52,800 nt of DNA from Deltaproteobacteria bacterium (GCA_022843175.1 JALHOE010000035.1:1-52800); one strand, 5' to 3'. Counted from the stretch's first letter, positions 9,222-17,274 are shown. A program made the numbers and translations. Notes: generated by a model from the sequence alone, not told the origin.

Positions 9222-9269
9222 CGTCGTTTTGCGCCGTCGCGCGCCGCGCACCGCACTACCCTATCGCGC

Positions 9270-9920
9270 ATGAGCACCTGGGTCGTCGTCGGCGCGAATC
9301 GCGGAATCGGACTCGAGCTGGCGCGCCTCGCCAAGCAGCGCGGCGAGCGCGTCATCGCGGCGTGTCGCAGCGCCACCCCCGAGCTCGCGGGCTTCGAGGT
9401 GGTCGAGGGCGTGGAGGTCACCTCCGACAGCGGCGTGGCCAGGCTCGCGGCCGCGGTCGACTCGGTCGACGTGCTGGTGGTGATGGCCGGCGTGCTCAAG
9501 CGCGTCGGCCTCGACAACCTCGCCTTCGACGAGATCCGCAGGCAGCTCGAGGTCAACGCGCTCGGCCCGCTCCGCGTCGTGCACGCGCTGCTCCCGAAGC
9601 TCCACGCCGGCTCCAAGATCGGCCTCGTCACGAGCCGCATGGGCTCGGTGGCCGACAACACCTCGGGCAGCCACTACGCCTACCGCATGTCGAAGGCCGC
9701 GCTGAACATGGCCGGCAAGTCGCTCTCGATCGACCTCCGGGACCGCGGCGTCGCGGTGTGCCTGCTGCACCCCGGCTTCGTTCGCACGGCGATGACGGGA
9801 CAACACGGCGACGTCGATCCCGACGTCGCCGCGGCCCGCCTCATCGATCGCCTCGATGCCCTCACGCTCGAGACCAGCGGGAGCTTCCTTCACGCCAACG
9901 GCACGGAGCTGCCGTGGTGA
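9270..9920 (+). CDS. Short-chain dehydrogenase, CsgA/C-factor-like
   Basis: A 216-aa SDR. It has the Rossmann nucleotide loop GANRGIG at residues 8-14, catalytic Ser near TSRMGS (residues 121-126) and the YxxxK pair Tyr138/Lys142 in YRMSK. The size and the phrase GLVTSRMGSVADN resemble the CsgA (C-signal) subgroup common in myxobacteria, which act as NAD(P)-dependent oxidoreductases; a signalling role is only an analogy. The ATG at 9270 has no strong ribosome site. A 15-bp tandem repeat begins at the stop codon and overlaps the last codons. Confidence 0.9.
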   Translation: MSTWVVVGANRGIGLELARLAKQRGERVIAACRSATPELAGFEVVEGVEVTSDSGVARLAAAVDSVDVLVVMAGVLKRVGLDNLAFDEIRRQLEVNALGPLRVVHALLPKLHAGSKIGLVTSRMGSVADNTSGSHYAYRMSKAALNMAGKSLSIDLRDRGVAVCLLHPGFVRTAMTGQHGDVDPDVAAARLIDRLDALTLETSGSFLHANGTELPW

Positions 9921-9957
9921 CGGGTGCCCTGGTGACGGGTGCCCTGGTGACGGGTGA
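9916..9957. repeat. 15-bp tandem repeat (2.8 copies) over the SDR stop codon
   Basis: The unit GGTGACGGGTGCCCT occurs at 9916-9930 and 9931-9945, with a partial third copy at 9946-9957. The SDR stop codon TGA lies in the first copy. One of several short tandem repeats at gene ends in this window. Confidence 0.9.
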
Positions 9958-9964
9958 GTGCTGA

Positions 9965-10690
9965 CTACAGCGCGGTCTTCTGCCCGTTGACCTCGAGCGT
10001 CTTGATCTCGAGCGCCCTGCCCGCCGGGTAGCTGCCGCCGCGGCCCTCGACCTTGATCGCGTCGCCGTTCTTCACGGCGATCTCGGCGTCGCTGTGGTGC
10101 GGCAGGTAGGCGACGGTGCCGTCGCTGAGCACGAAGCCGTGCACCTTGCCGTGGCGACCGGGGAGGAGCGCGACGACCTTCGCGTCCGCGCTCATCGGCG
10201 CGAGGGCCTCGAGCTTCTTCTCGTGCTCGGCCTTCTTCTGGGCCCACTTCTCGGACTTCTCGCCGTGATGCTTCTTCCCGCCCTTGAAGCCATCCGGGCC
10301 CTTGCCCCACTTGCCGTGGTGGTCACCCTCGAGCTCGGGCGCGGCGATCAGCACCTTGCCGTCCTTCTTCACCTCGGCCATCCCGATCATCGTCTTGTTC
10401 TCGCCGAAGCTCTTGCCCTCGACGTGGATCGCGTCGCCCCGCTCGAGCACGTTGGTGTCGATGTCGCGCACGTGAACGATGGTGCCGTTGTCGAGCAGCA
10501 TCGCGTGCACCTCGCCGGTCGGCGTCGGCAGCCAGCGCTCGAACTTCGCGTCGATGGCGACCGCCGCCATCTTCGGGAACGCCTTGTCGTTGGCCGACAC
10601 CGGCGCGCCGCTCTCGTTGGTGCCCATCGGCTGCGTGCAACCGAGCGCCGCCATGCCCACCACACCCAGCGCAACAATCAGCTTCTTCAT
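9965..10690 (-). CDS. Lipoprotein with two repeated OB-like domains and a His/Lys-rich linker
   Basis: A 241-aa lipoprotein; the signal peptide ends in AALGC (Cys18). Two similar segments of about 40 residues are visible: one with VHAMLLDNGTIVHVRD...GDAIHVEGKS, another with VHGFVLSDGTVAYLPHHS...GDAIKVEGRG. Each looks like a small beta-barrel of the DUF5666 kind. Between them is a strongly basic, His-rich linker (about residues 115-160, several HH pairs and many Lys). A role in metal or polyanion binding is a guess from composition. The start has an AAGGAG ribosome site about 10 nt upstream. It converges with the SDR gene. Confidence 0.8.
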   Translation of the reverse strand: MKKLIVALGVVGMAALGCTQPMGTNESGAPVSANDKAFPKMAAVAIDAKFERWLPTPTGEVHAMLLDNGTIVHVRDIDTNVLERGDAIHVEGKSFGENKTMIGMAEVKKDGKVLIAAPELEGDHHGKWGKGPDGFKGGKKHHGEKSEKWAQKKAEHEKKLEALAPMSADAKVVALLPGRHGKVHGFVLSDGTVAYLPHHSDAEIAVKNGDAIKVEGRGGSYPAGRALEIKTLEVNGQKTAL

Positions 10691-11029
10691 CGGGTCATCG
10701 CTCCTTCGCGTTCGTTCGGGAGGGCGACATTGCAGCCGGCGGGCCAGCGTGAAACAGCGGGAATTTGCGCGCATTTTCGCTCGCCACCCCGTCACGAATC
10801 GTGACGAGCGTCGGGTCGGCGGACGCTCGCGCGAGTTTGCCGAGACGCGAGACCAACCACGGAGCCATTGAGGACACCGGCGTCATCGGACCTGTCGATC
10901 CGATCTTACACGGTCTTTCTCGGCGTTTTCGCGATCGGCGCGCGTGACGACGTCATGCGTGGATGACTGCGCATGCGTGTCTACGAAGTGAGTATTGCGC
11001 ACTGTTGCTGCGGTGTTCGACGAGGGCAC
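10691..11029. other. Intergenic stretch without an intact gene
   Basis: About 340 bp upstream of both the lipoprotein at 10690 (minus) and the FnIII gene (plus). It has lower GC and G/C-poor third codon positions in every frame, so I read it as non-coding and promoter-containing. An ATG at 10973 is in frame with the FnIII gene, but the 19 codons after it use codons rare elsewhere in the window. No terminator or convincing sigma-70 promoter was found. Confidence 0.45.
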
Positions 11030-11638
11030 GTGCGTTCCACCTTCGGCACCAGCCTCGCCACGCTCACGTTCCCCGAGTCCGCGCCGAGGGCCCCGACCGC
11101 GCTCACCGCCAAGGCGATCGCCGTCGGGGGTCCCATCGCGGTGTGCTGGAAGGACAACGCCGACAACGAGGACGGCTTCGCGATCGAACGCAAGAGCACC
11201 GGTGACTTCGCGCCCGTCGCGAAGGTCGGGCCCAACGTCAACTGTCACCACGACCATGCGGTCGAAGCGGGCGTGACCTACACCTATCGCGCGCGGTCGT
11301 ACGTCGGCGCGGCGCACTCCGAGTACTCGAACGCCGCGTCCGCCACGCCCGGTGCTGCGGTCACCGACGGCGGAGCTGAGCCCGAAGATGCGGGCGAGGA
11401 ACCCGTGGACGAGCCGATCGACAGCGGGCGTCGAGCCGATGCGGGGTCGAGGAGTGGCCGACTCCCACTCGAGGACGACCAGGGGGAGTTGCTCGAGGGC
11501 TCCTGCGCCTGCCGCGCGGTCCGGGCCCCGGCCACCCGCGGGATGTGGGCAACGGCGGGGCTGCTCTTGGTGGCGTGCGTGCGTCGCCGTCGCGTTCGCG
11601 ATGAGGACGCCGGTCGGCGATCCGTCACTCCGGTGTGA
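11030..11638 (+). CDS. Fibronectin type III protein with MYXO-CTERM-like tail, lacking a signal peptide
   Basis: About 202 aa from a GTG at 11030. Residues 12-105 form one fibronectin type III domain (PRAPTALTAKAI, VCWKDNADNEDGFAIER, YTYRARSYVG, YSNAASATPG). An acidic linker follows, then a tail like the MYXO-CTERM sorting signal: a CAC motif, a hydrophobic helix (MWATAGLLLVACV) and a cluster RRRR. In that signal the Cys is thought to be processed and lipidated for surface anchoring. No signal peptide precedes the FnIII domain from any start (10973 or 11030), which such a protein needs, and the tail runs 14 residues past the Arg cluster. It is probably a 5'-truncated gene. Confidence 0.55.
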   Translation: MRSTFGTSLATLTFPESAPRAPTALTAKAIAVGGPIAVCWKDNADNEDGFAIERKSTGDFAPVAKVGPNVNCHHDHAVEAGVTYTYRARSYVGAAHSEYSNAASATPGAAVTDGGAEPEDAGEEPVDEPIDSGRRADAGSRSGRLPLEDDQGELLEGSCACRAVRAPATRGMWATAGLLLVACVRRRRVRDEDAGRRSVTPV

Positions 11639-11673
11639 CGCGACGTTTGCGCGCCGACGCGTATACTTCGGCG

Positions 11674-12825
11674 ATGCGCGCGCGTTCCTACTTCGCACTC
11701 TCGGTGATGGTGGTCGGTTGCAGCGGTTCGACCGGCGAGGATCCGACGGTGACGCCCGGCGACGAGACCTCGGTCACGACCGAGACCGGCGACAACGACA
11801 CCGGCACGCCGAGCGAGGACTCGGGCGGGACTCCGAGCGACACCGCGATGGCCGACGAGGGCAGCGGCCTCCCCGACGGCGACGCGCCCACCGACGGCGC
11901 CATGCCGGTCAGCGGCGCGACGATCCCCAACCTGAAGGTTGCCTTCGTCGGCGATCAGGGTGCGAACACCAACACCGCCAACGTCCTCAAGCAGATCAAG
12001 GCGGAGGGCGCGCAGTTCCTCGTGATCCTCGGGGACTTCGACTACCGCGACGATCCCGATCTGTGGGACTCCACGCTGACCGCGAACCTCGGCGCGGACT
12101 TCCCGGTGTTCGCAGCGATCGGCAACCACGACGAGCCGGAGTGGCCCAACTACAAGAAGAAGCTCGAGGCGCGCCTCGCGAAGATCACCGGCGCCAAGTG
12201 CACCGGCGAGTACGGCGTGAAGATGTCCTGCTACTACCACGGGCTGTTCTTCATCCTGTCGGGCGTCGGCACGATGGGCACCGGCCACGACACGTACATC
12301 AAGGACCAGCTCGCGATGGACAAGTCCATCTGGCGGGTCTGCGCGTGGCACAAGAACCAGACCGACATGCAGGTCGGTGACAAGGGCAACGAGGTCGGCT
12401 GGCCCGCGTATCAGGCGTGCCAGAACGGCGGCGCGATGGTGATGACCGGTCACGAGCACTCGTACTCGCGCACCAAGACGCTCAACGGGCTCGGCAACGC
12501 GACGATGGGGCACGGCGCGTTCGGCGACTTCGCGAGCCTGGTGCTCAAGACCGGTGCGCCGGGGAACACGTTCGTCACCGTCTCCGGGCTCGGCGGCGTC
12601 GGCATCCGCGACTACGTCGCGAGCAAGCACGACGACGACACGTGGTGGGCGAGCTGGTACGCGATCAACGGCCACCTCAAGAACGGCAAGAAGCTCACCA
12701 CCGCCTCGGGCTACGGCGCCACGTTCGTCACCTACAACGTCGACGGCGATCCGAAGAAGGCCCGCGGCTACATGAAGAACATCGCAGGCGTCGAGATCGA
12801 CAGCTACGAGATTCGCCGCGAATAG
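11674..12825 (+). CDS. Exported metallophosphoesterase lipoprotein
   Basis: A 383-aa lipoprotein; the signal peptide ends in MVVGC, and the tether is long and rich in Asp, Thr and Gly. The calcineurin-like dinuclear metal site is visible in order: VAFVGDQG, VILGDFDYRDD, AIGNHDEPEW, then a late His in CAWHKNQ and GHEHSYSR. The classical first motif GDxH is GDQG here, as in purple-acid-phosphatase-like relatives. It probably hydrolyses phosphate mono- or diesters outside the cytoplasm; the substrate is unknown. The ATG at 11674 directly precedes the signal peptide. The stop codon runs into a GTCTCC triplicate and then a hairpin. Confidence 0.92.
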   Translation: MRARSYFALSVMVVGCSGSTGEDPTVTPGDETSVTTETGDNDTGTPSEDSGGTPSDTAMADEGSGLPDGDAPTDGAMPVSGATIPNLKVAFVGDQGANTNTANVLKQIKAEGAQFLVILGDFDYRDDPDLWDSTLTANLGADFPVFAAIGNHDEPEWPNYKKKLEARLAKITGAKCTGEYGVKMSCYYHGLFFILSGVGTMGTGHDTYIKDQLAMDKSIWRVCAWHKNQTDMQVGDKGNEVGWPAYQACQNGGAMVMTGHEHSYSRTKTLNGLGNATMGHGAFGDFASLVLKTGAPGNTFVTVSGLGGVGIRDYVASKHDDDTWWASWYAINGHLKNGKKLTTASGYGATFVTYNVDGDPKKARGYMKNIAGVEIDSYEIRRE

Positions 12826-12842
12826 TCTCCGTCTCCGTCTCC
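12825..12842. repeat. Three perfect GTCTCC hexamers at a stop codon
   Basis: GTCTCC is repeated three times from the last base of the metallophosphoesterase stop codon. It is followed directly by a GC-rich hairpin. Confidence 0.85.
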
Positions 12843-12845
12843 GGG

Positions 12846-12865
12846 CCGCGGGCGTGAGCCCGCGG
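12846..12865 (+). terminator. GC-rich hairpin after metallophosphoesterase gene
   Basis: CCGCGGGC (12846-12853) pairs perfectly with GCCCGCGG (12858-12865) around GTGA. There is no U-tract, so termination is not certain. Related stems with a GTGA or GA loop occur at 13546 and at the rpoD terminator. Confidence 0.4.
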
Positions 12866-12938
12866 TTGCTCCCGAGAACAGCGCTGCCCGACGGCATGCG
12901 CGACGGACCGGCGTCGCCAGCGCCGGCCCGCCACCGCC

Positions 12939-13134
12939 TCACCGCGCGTTCTTGAACAGCACCGCCCGCGCGCGCACCATGCGCTCGCGAGCTGCCCTCG
13001 GCGATGCGCAACGGCACCGCGCTCAACGCACGCTCGGCTTGATCGGCGAGGTTCGGGCTGCGCTTACGGAGCTCGCCCACAATCGGTGCTGCGGCGCGGA
13101 TGATTTGAAGGACTTCGTCGTAGATTCGCAACAT
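12939..13134 (-). pseudogene. Frameshifted four-helix-bundle (S23/TIGR02436-type) relic
   Basis: From the ATG at 13134 the first 48 codons match the four-helix-bundle family: MLRIYDEVLQIIRAAAPIVG, then SPNLADQAERALSAVPLRIA and EGS. That is the usual first half of proteins of about 120 aa. After the AEGS motif the frame loses similarity, while the neighbouring frame continues with RARAVLFKNAR and a TGA at 12939-12941, implying a 1-nt shift and truncation. The intact family is often carried as orphan genes or in 23S rRNA insertions. I read this as a dead copy. Confidence 0.6.
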
Positions 13135-13360
13135 CAGATAGCTCCCTTGCGAGCCACGCCGAGCCTCTCTCGGCGGGCTCCCGCCCCACGCCGGCGCGCG
13201 CAGGGATCGGTCAAGGGCGAGGAGCGAATGCGACGAGGCGCCCGTAGGGCGCGAACCCTTGACCGACCCGAGCACGGCACAATCGAAGAGCCCGCAGAGA
13301 GAGCCCATGGTTCGTTAGGCGCTCGCTCACGCGCGCGCCTATCCCGTCGCGCACGCCGCC
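13135..13360. other. Non-coding stretch, no feature recognised
   Basis: About 225 bp between the four-helix relic and the hexanucleotide satellite. I see no conserved protein segment, no tRNA-like fold and no clear promoter on either strand. Confidence 0.4.
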
Positions 13361-13513
<153 letters not shown>

Positions 13514-13545
13514 AGTTCGTCAGCGAGGCGCGTCCGTTGGCGCAG

Positions 13546-13564
13546 CCGCGGGCCAGGCCCGCGG
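13546..13564. repeat. Perfect CCGCGGGCC inverted repeat
   Basis: CCGCGGGCC (13546-13554) and GGCCCGCGG (13556-13564) are separated by one base. It lies 15 bp beyond the stop codon of the zinc-ribbon gene that ends at 13579 on the minus strand, so it could act as that gene's terminator. Confidence 0.45.
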
Positions 13565-13578
13565 TCGCTCCTCGCCGC

Positions 13579-13770
13579 TCAGCCCGTGGCAGCCCGCGCG
13601 CAGTCCGGACACCGAAGTTTCTTGCCCTCTTGCCACGCCCGTTCGTCGCCGCAGCGACGGGGTGCGCCGCACGCCGCGCAGTACGCGTGGCGGGCGATGG
13701 CCTCGCCGCACGATGAGCAACGCGCGCGCAGGGTCTCGAAGATCCCGCTCGTGATGTGCTTCTCGGTCAT
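13579..13770 (-). CDS. Small zinc-ribbon protein (63 aa)
   Basis: A 63-aa protein with three Cys pairs: CSSC at about 18-21, CAAC at about 30-33 and CPDC near residue 56, plus one more Cys. This fits a small double zinc ribbon. The first 15 residues (MTEKHITSGIFETLR) are polar. The ATG at 13770 has a GGAGGGG ribosome site, which supports this short frame over two overlapping longer ones. Function is unknown; such proteins often act as rubredoxin-like or nucleic-acid-binding modules. Confidence 0.7.
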   Translation of the reverse strand: MTEKHITSGIFETLRARCSSCGEAIARHAYCAACGAPRRCGDERAWQEGKKLRCPDCARAATG

Positions 13771-13846
13771 GAGCCCCTCCGTGGTGCACCAAGGGCGTAG
13801 CACAGGAGCCGGCCTCGTCCGAACGACGGGGCGCAACCGGGCGGGA

Positions 13847-14449
13847 CTATTCGTCGCCGTCCTCTTCCTCTTCGTCCTCGTCCGTGTCCGCGGCGATCTC
13901 ACGCCGCTCGGAGTCGAACGCCACGCGGCCGTCGCCGTTGGACTCGGCGAGCGCCTTGGCGAGCGCCGCGTAGTCCTCGGAGAGCGGAACCCCCGCGCGC
14001 TGCGCGATCCAGACGTCGAACGGAACGAACCCCGACACCTTCGCGCCGTCGCCGTGCTGCAGCGTGATGACCGGATATTCACCGGCGTCGTCGGGCGTGC
14101 CCACATAGAGGAAGCTCTTCGCGTCGCCCTCGCCCTCGAACAGGACGCAGTCGTCGGAGAGCATCTCGATCGCCTCGCCGAACTCGGGCACCGCATCGTC
14201 GCCGAACTCCTGGGCGACGAGCTCGTCGAGCGGCATCGGCTCGAACTCCGGCTCCTCGTCGTCGAACGAGAAGCCGAGCGCGTCGTGCGCGAAGTACGCC
14301 TTGAGACCCGCAGAGAGCTTCTCGTCGTTGGGCAGGCGGAGCTTCTTGAGGATTCCCGCCTCGACCGGCTCCGCGCCCGCGACGGGCTTCGCCTCGATCG
14401 CCTTCTTCACCAACGCCGCGCCACGAACGAGCTTTTTCGCTGCTGCCAT
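13847..14449 (-). CDS. Acidic protein, possibly SMI1/KNR4 (SUKH)-like
   Basis: A 200-aa protein with a basic, Ala/Lys-rich first 25 residues (AAAKKLVRGAALVKKAIEAK), a folded middle and a poly-Asp/Glu tail of about 15 residues. The middle, with LPNDEKLSAGLKAYFAHD, FGDDAVPEFGEAI and SFLYVGTPDDAGEYPVI, resembles the layout of SMI1/KNR4 folds, where a central tryptophan-poor alpha/beta unit binds partner proteins. That similarity is weak and based on pattern only. It sits 33 bp downstream of the ABC-F gene on the same strand and may be co-transcribed with it. Confidence 0.6.
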   Translation of the reverse strand: MAAAKKLVRGAALVKKAIEAKPVAGAEPVEAGILKKLRLPNDEKLSAGLKAYFAHDALGFSFDDEEPEFEPMPLDELVAQEFGDDAVPEFGEAIEMLSDDCVLFEGEGDAKSFLYVGTPDDAGEYPVITLQHGDGAKVSGFVPFDVWIAQRAGVPLSEDYAALAKALAESNGDGRVAFDSERREIAADTDEDEEEEDGDE

Positions 14450-14482
14450 CGCGCCGACGTAGCACGAAGGGGCGCGCGCGGA

Positions 14483-16087
14483 TCACGTCGCGTTGGTCGC
14501 CTTGAGGTAATCGTCGTAGGTGCCCTTGAAGTCGACCAGGCCCTGGTCGGTGAACGCGAAGAGCCGCGTCGCGAAGCGACTGATGAGATCTCGGTCGTGC
14601 GACACGACGAAGGCAGTGCCCTCGTACTTCACGAGCGCCTCGCCGAGCGCGACGATCGACTCCAGGTCGAGGTGATTGGTGGGCTCGTCGAGCACGAGCA
14701 CGTTGTCCTGCTTGAGCATCAGGCTCGCGAAGATCAGGCGCACGGCCTCGCCGCCGGAGAGCGCGTTCGTGGGCTTCATGCCCTCGTCCCCCTTGAACAG
14801 CATCTTGCCGAGGAGGCCGCGGATGTCCTGGGTGTGGGCCTGCGGATCGAGCGAGTGCAGGAAGTCGAACACGGTGGTGTTGGCGGGGATGCCGTCGCGG
14901 TGGTCCTGCGCGAGGTAGCCGATCGACACGTTGACGCCCCAGGAGAGCTTGCCCTCGTCCGGCTGCAGCTCGCCGACCAGCATCTTGCAGAGGGTGGTCT
15001 TGCCGACGCCGTTCGACCCGACGATCGCGATCTTCTCGCCCTTGGTGACGAGCGCGTTGAAGCCCTTGGCCACGATGAGGTCGCGCCCCTCGTCCGCGTT
15101 GGGCCACTTCTTCGAGAGCTCCTCGATCGTCAGCGTTTGCTTGCCGGACGGCCGCTTGACCGGCACGTGGATGAACGGCCGCTCGATGTTCGACTTCTTG
15201 AGGTCGCTGAGCTGCAGCTTCTCGATCTGCTTCTTGCGGCTCTGCACCTGAGAGGCGCGTGTGCCGGCGCCGAACTTGGCGACGAACTCCTGCAGCTGGC
15301 TGATCTTCTTCTGGCGGTCGGAGTTCTCTTGCTCGACGCGGGAGCGGAGCTGGCTCTTGGCCATCACCATCTCGTCGTAGCTGCCGCTGTAGATGATGAT
15401 CGTGTTGTAGTCGATGTCCGCGATGTGGGTGCAGATCTCGTTGAGGAAGTGCCGGTCGTGGGAGATGGTGACGAGCACGCCCTCGTAGCTGCACAGGAAC
15501 TTTTCGAGCCAGCGGATCGAGTCGAGGTCGAGGTTGTTGGTGGGCTCGTCGAGGAGCAGCGCCTCGGGCTTGCCGAACAGCGCCTGGGCGAGGAGCACGC
15601 GCAGCTTCAGGCCGCCGGCGATCTCCTTCATCTTGCGCTCGTGGAACGACTCCTTGATGCCGAGGCCGGCGAGCAGCGAGGCGGCGTCGGACTCGGCGGT
15701 GTAGCCGTCCTCCTCGGAGACGACGCACTCGAGCTCGCCGAGGCGCTCGCCCTGCTCGTCGGTGATCGAGGGGAGCGCGAGCAGCGCCTCTTTCTCCTCG
15801 ATGGTGGCCCACAGCCGCTTGTTTCCCATCAGCACCACGTCGAGCACGCGGCGCTCCTCGAACGCGAACTGGTCCTGCTTGAGCACCGAGGTCTTCTCGG
15901 GGCGCGAGACCTCGCCGGTGTCGGGCTCGAGCTCGCCCGACAGGATCTTCATGAACGTCGACTTCCCGGCGCCGTTCGGCCCGGTGAGACCGAAGCGCCG
16001 ACCGTGCCCGAAGGTGACCGTCACGTCCTCGAAGAGACGTTTGCTGCCGTACGCTTTGGTGACCGACTGAACCTGAATCGACGCCAT
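14483..16087 (-). CDS. ABC-F family ATPase, YbiT type
   Basis: A 534-aa protein with two ABC ATPase domains and no membrane segments. Domain 1 has Walker A GPNGAGKST, a family-typical modified signature AGGLKLRVLLAQALFGKP and Walker B LLLDEPTNNLD. Domain 2 has GSNGVGKTT, LSGGEAVRLIFASL and LVLDEPTNHLD. The linker between them is the charged P-site-tRNA-interacting helix region. ABC-F proteins act on stalled or starting ribosomes. The signature of domain 1 and the length fit YbiT rather than EttA or Uup. The ATG at 16087 begins MASIQVQSVTKAYG, the normal N-terminus; no Shine-Dalgarno is visible. Confidence 0.93.
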   Translation of the reverse strand: MASIQVQSVTKAYGSKRLFEDVTVTFGHGRRFGLTGPNGAGKSTFMKILSGELEPDTGEVSRPEKTSVLKQDQFAFEERRVLDVVLMGNKRLWATIEEKEALLALPSITDEQGERLGELECVVSEEDGYTAESDAASLLAGLGIKESFHERKMKEIAGGLKLRVLLAQALFGKPEALLLDEPTNNLDLDSIRWLEKFLCSYEGVLVTISHDRHFLNEICTHIADIDYNTIIIYSGSYDEMVMAKSQLRSRVEQENSDRQKKISQLQEFVAKFGAGTRASQVQSRKKQIEKLQLSDLKKSNIERPFIHVPVKRPSGKQTLTIEELSKKWPNADEGRDLIVAKGFNALVTKGEKIAIVGSNGVGKTTLCKMLVGELQPDEGKLSWGVNVSIGYLAQDHRDGIPANTTVFDFLHSLDPQAHTQDIRGLLGKMLFKGDEGMKPTNALSGGEAVRLIFASLMLKQDNVLVLDEPTNHLDLESIVALGEALVKYEGTAFVVSHDRDLISRFATRLFAFTDQGLVDFKGTYDDYLKATNAT

Positions 16088-16334
16088 GGGGGGCCGGGGT
16101 TGTGGTCGTGTCGGCCGCGCGAGACAAGCCCCCCTCCCGTCTCCCGCTCGGCGGTCGGGTCCGACCGGCGAAACCGGCTCGTAGTCATTCCGTCGGCTCA
16201 CCCTCGAATCGCTTCGCATCGCGCACGACCGTTCGCACGGCCGCGCTTCGCAGTGCCGGCGCTCGCAGGACGATTTTCCGCTCGTTCGGCGCGGCATCTC
16301 CGTTGCACTGCTTGCGGCAGAACGGGAGGGTCCG

Positions 16335-16631
16335 ATGGACAGGACAGAGATGCGTGCGTTCTCCCTCGACGACGAGGAGTACGTGATGGTGAGCGTGGCG
16401 CTGCGCGATCAGGCCGAGCCGCTGTCGGTCGCCGAGCGCGAGATCGCGGCGATGGTCGTCGACGGAATGAGCAACCGCGAGATCGCCGCGGCGCGAGGCA
16501 AGTCGGTCCGCACGATCGCCAACCAGCTCGCGTCAGCGTTCCGAAAGCTCTCCGTTGGGTCGCGTCGCGAGCTCGCTTCGGCGCTCTCGCTCCACCCGTT
16601 CGGAGCGACCCTCGGATGGCGGCGAGGATGA
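16335..16631 (+). CDS. Small LuxR-type HTH regulator (first of a pair)
   Basis: A 98-aa protein that is mostly a LuxR/NarL helix-turn-helix: LSVAEREIAAMVVDGMSN, REIAAARGKSVRTIANQL and ASAFRKLSVGSRREL, at about residues 30-85. There is no receiver or ligand-binding domain; the first 28 residues are acidic. It probably binds DNA as a dimer. Its stop codon overlaps the start of the next gene in an ATGA, so the two proteins are very likely made together. It is divergent from the ABC-F gene, with 247 bp between the starts. Confidence 0.8.
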   Translation: MDRTEMRAFSLDDEEYVMVSVALRDQAEPLSVAEREIAAMVVDGMSNREIAAARGKSVRTIANQLASAFRKLSVGSRRELASALSLHPFGATLGWRRG

Positions 16632-16978
16632 CCGCGTGGCGCACCGCCGCGGACGGCGCGCCGCCCTGCGAGCTCGACGCGTGGAGCGCGCTCCTCGAGG
16701 GACGGCTCACCCTCGTCGATTGGTTCGACGAGGACGGCCGCCGCTTCGTGGTCGCGCGCCGCAACGCGACGCCGATCCGGATCAGCGTCGTCGAACGGAC
16801 GGTCGTGCAGTGGGTCGCGACCGGCCGGCCGCAGAAGGTCGTCGCGTTCGAGCTCGGGATGTCTCCCGCCGCGGTGTCCGACGCGCTCGCGCGCGCGATT
16901 CACAAGCTCGGTCTCTCGTGCGCGGAGGAGCTGACCCGCGTCGCGGCCGCGCTCGGCGCGACGCGGTCGGGCGGCTAG
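16628..16978 (+). CDS. Small LuxR-like HTH protein (second of a pair)
   Basis: A 116-aa protein starting at the ATG of an ATGA overlap. The N-terminal half (ELDAWSALLEGRLTLVDWFD, RRFVVARRNATP) is not a known sensor domain. The C-terminal half again reads as a LuxR-type HTH: ISVVERTVVQWVATGRPQKV, VAFELGMSPAAVSDALARA and IHKLGLSCAEEL. So two HTH proteins of similar design are encoded back to back and may form a heterodimer. An upstream ATG at 16616 would add four residues. Targets are unknown. Confidence 0.75.
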   Translation: MTAWRTAADGAPPCELDAWSALLEGRLTLVDWFDEDGRRFVVARRNATPIRISVVERTVVQWVATGRPQKVVAFELGMSPAAVSDALARAIHKLGLSCAEELTRVAAALGATRSGG

Positions 16979-17006
16979 CACGAATCCGCAGTACCCTCCC
17001 CCCCGT

Positions 17007-17216
17007 ATGAAGCTGCAATGGAGCAAGGGCGCCGGCGACCTGTGGACGTGCGTCGTCGAGCCGTTCTCGCTGCGGGTCGCGCCGAAGGGCGACGGACGGT
17101 GGAACTGGCAGATCTTCAAGGGGGCGACGAATCCCACTGCGTCGGGCGTCGCCTCATCCCTGGGCGCGGCGAAGACTGTGACAGAACAGTTTGTTAAACG
17201 CTCGGGGCTTGTCTAG
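17007..17216 (+). CDS. Hypothetical small protein (69 aa)
   Basis: A 69-aa protein rich in Trp (four, at positions 5, 13, 32 and 34) with alternating beta-type residues (DLWTCVVEPFSLRVAPKGDG, WNWQIFKGATNP) and a C-terminal helix (GAAKTVTEQFVKRSG). It looks like a small single-sheet domain. Codon third positions are G/C-rich and the ATG lies 28 bp after the HTH gene. I do not recognise the family. Confidence 0.6.
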   Translation: MKLQWSKGAGDLWTCVVEPFSLRVAPKGDGRWNWQIFKGATNPTASGVASSLGAAKTVTEQFVKRSGLV

Positions 17217-17274
17217 GCGCGAGCGGGCGCGGGTCGCCGTGGCCGAACGGCGTGCGCTACCCTAGCGACCGTCC

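Noticed and set aside
10963-11205. Alternate frame start for the FnIII gene that might supply a signal peptide
   Set aside because: The frame gives Arg/His-rich sequence with no hydrophobic core, so it does not restore an export signal.
13586-16978. Plus-strand open frame of 1130 codons across the ABC-F gene
   Set aside because: Only its last 116 codons (HTH protein) look coding; the rest is antisense to real genes and Val/Leu/Asp/Arg-rich.
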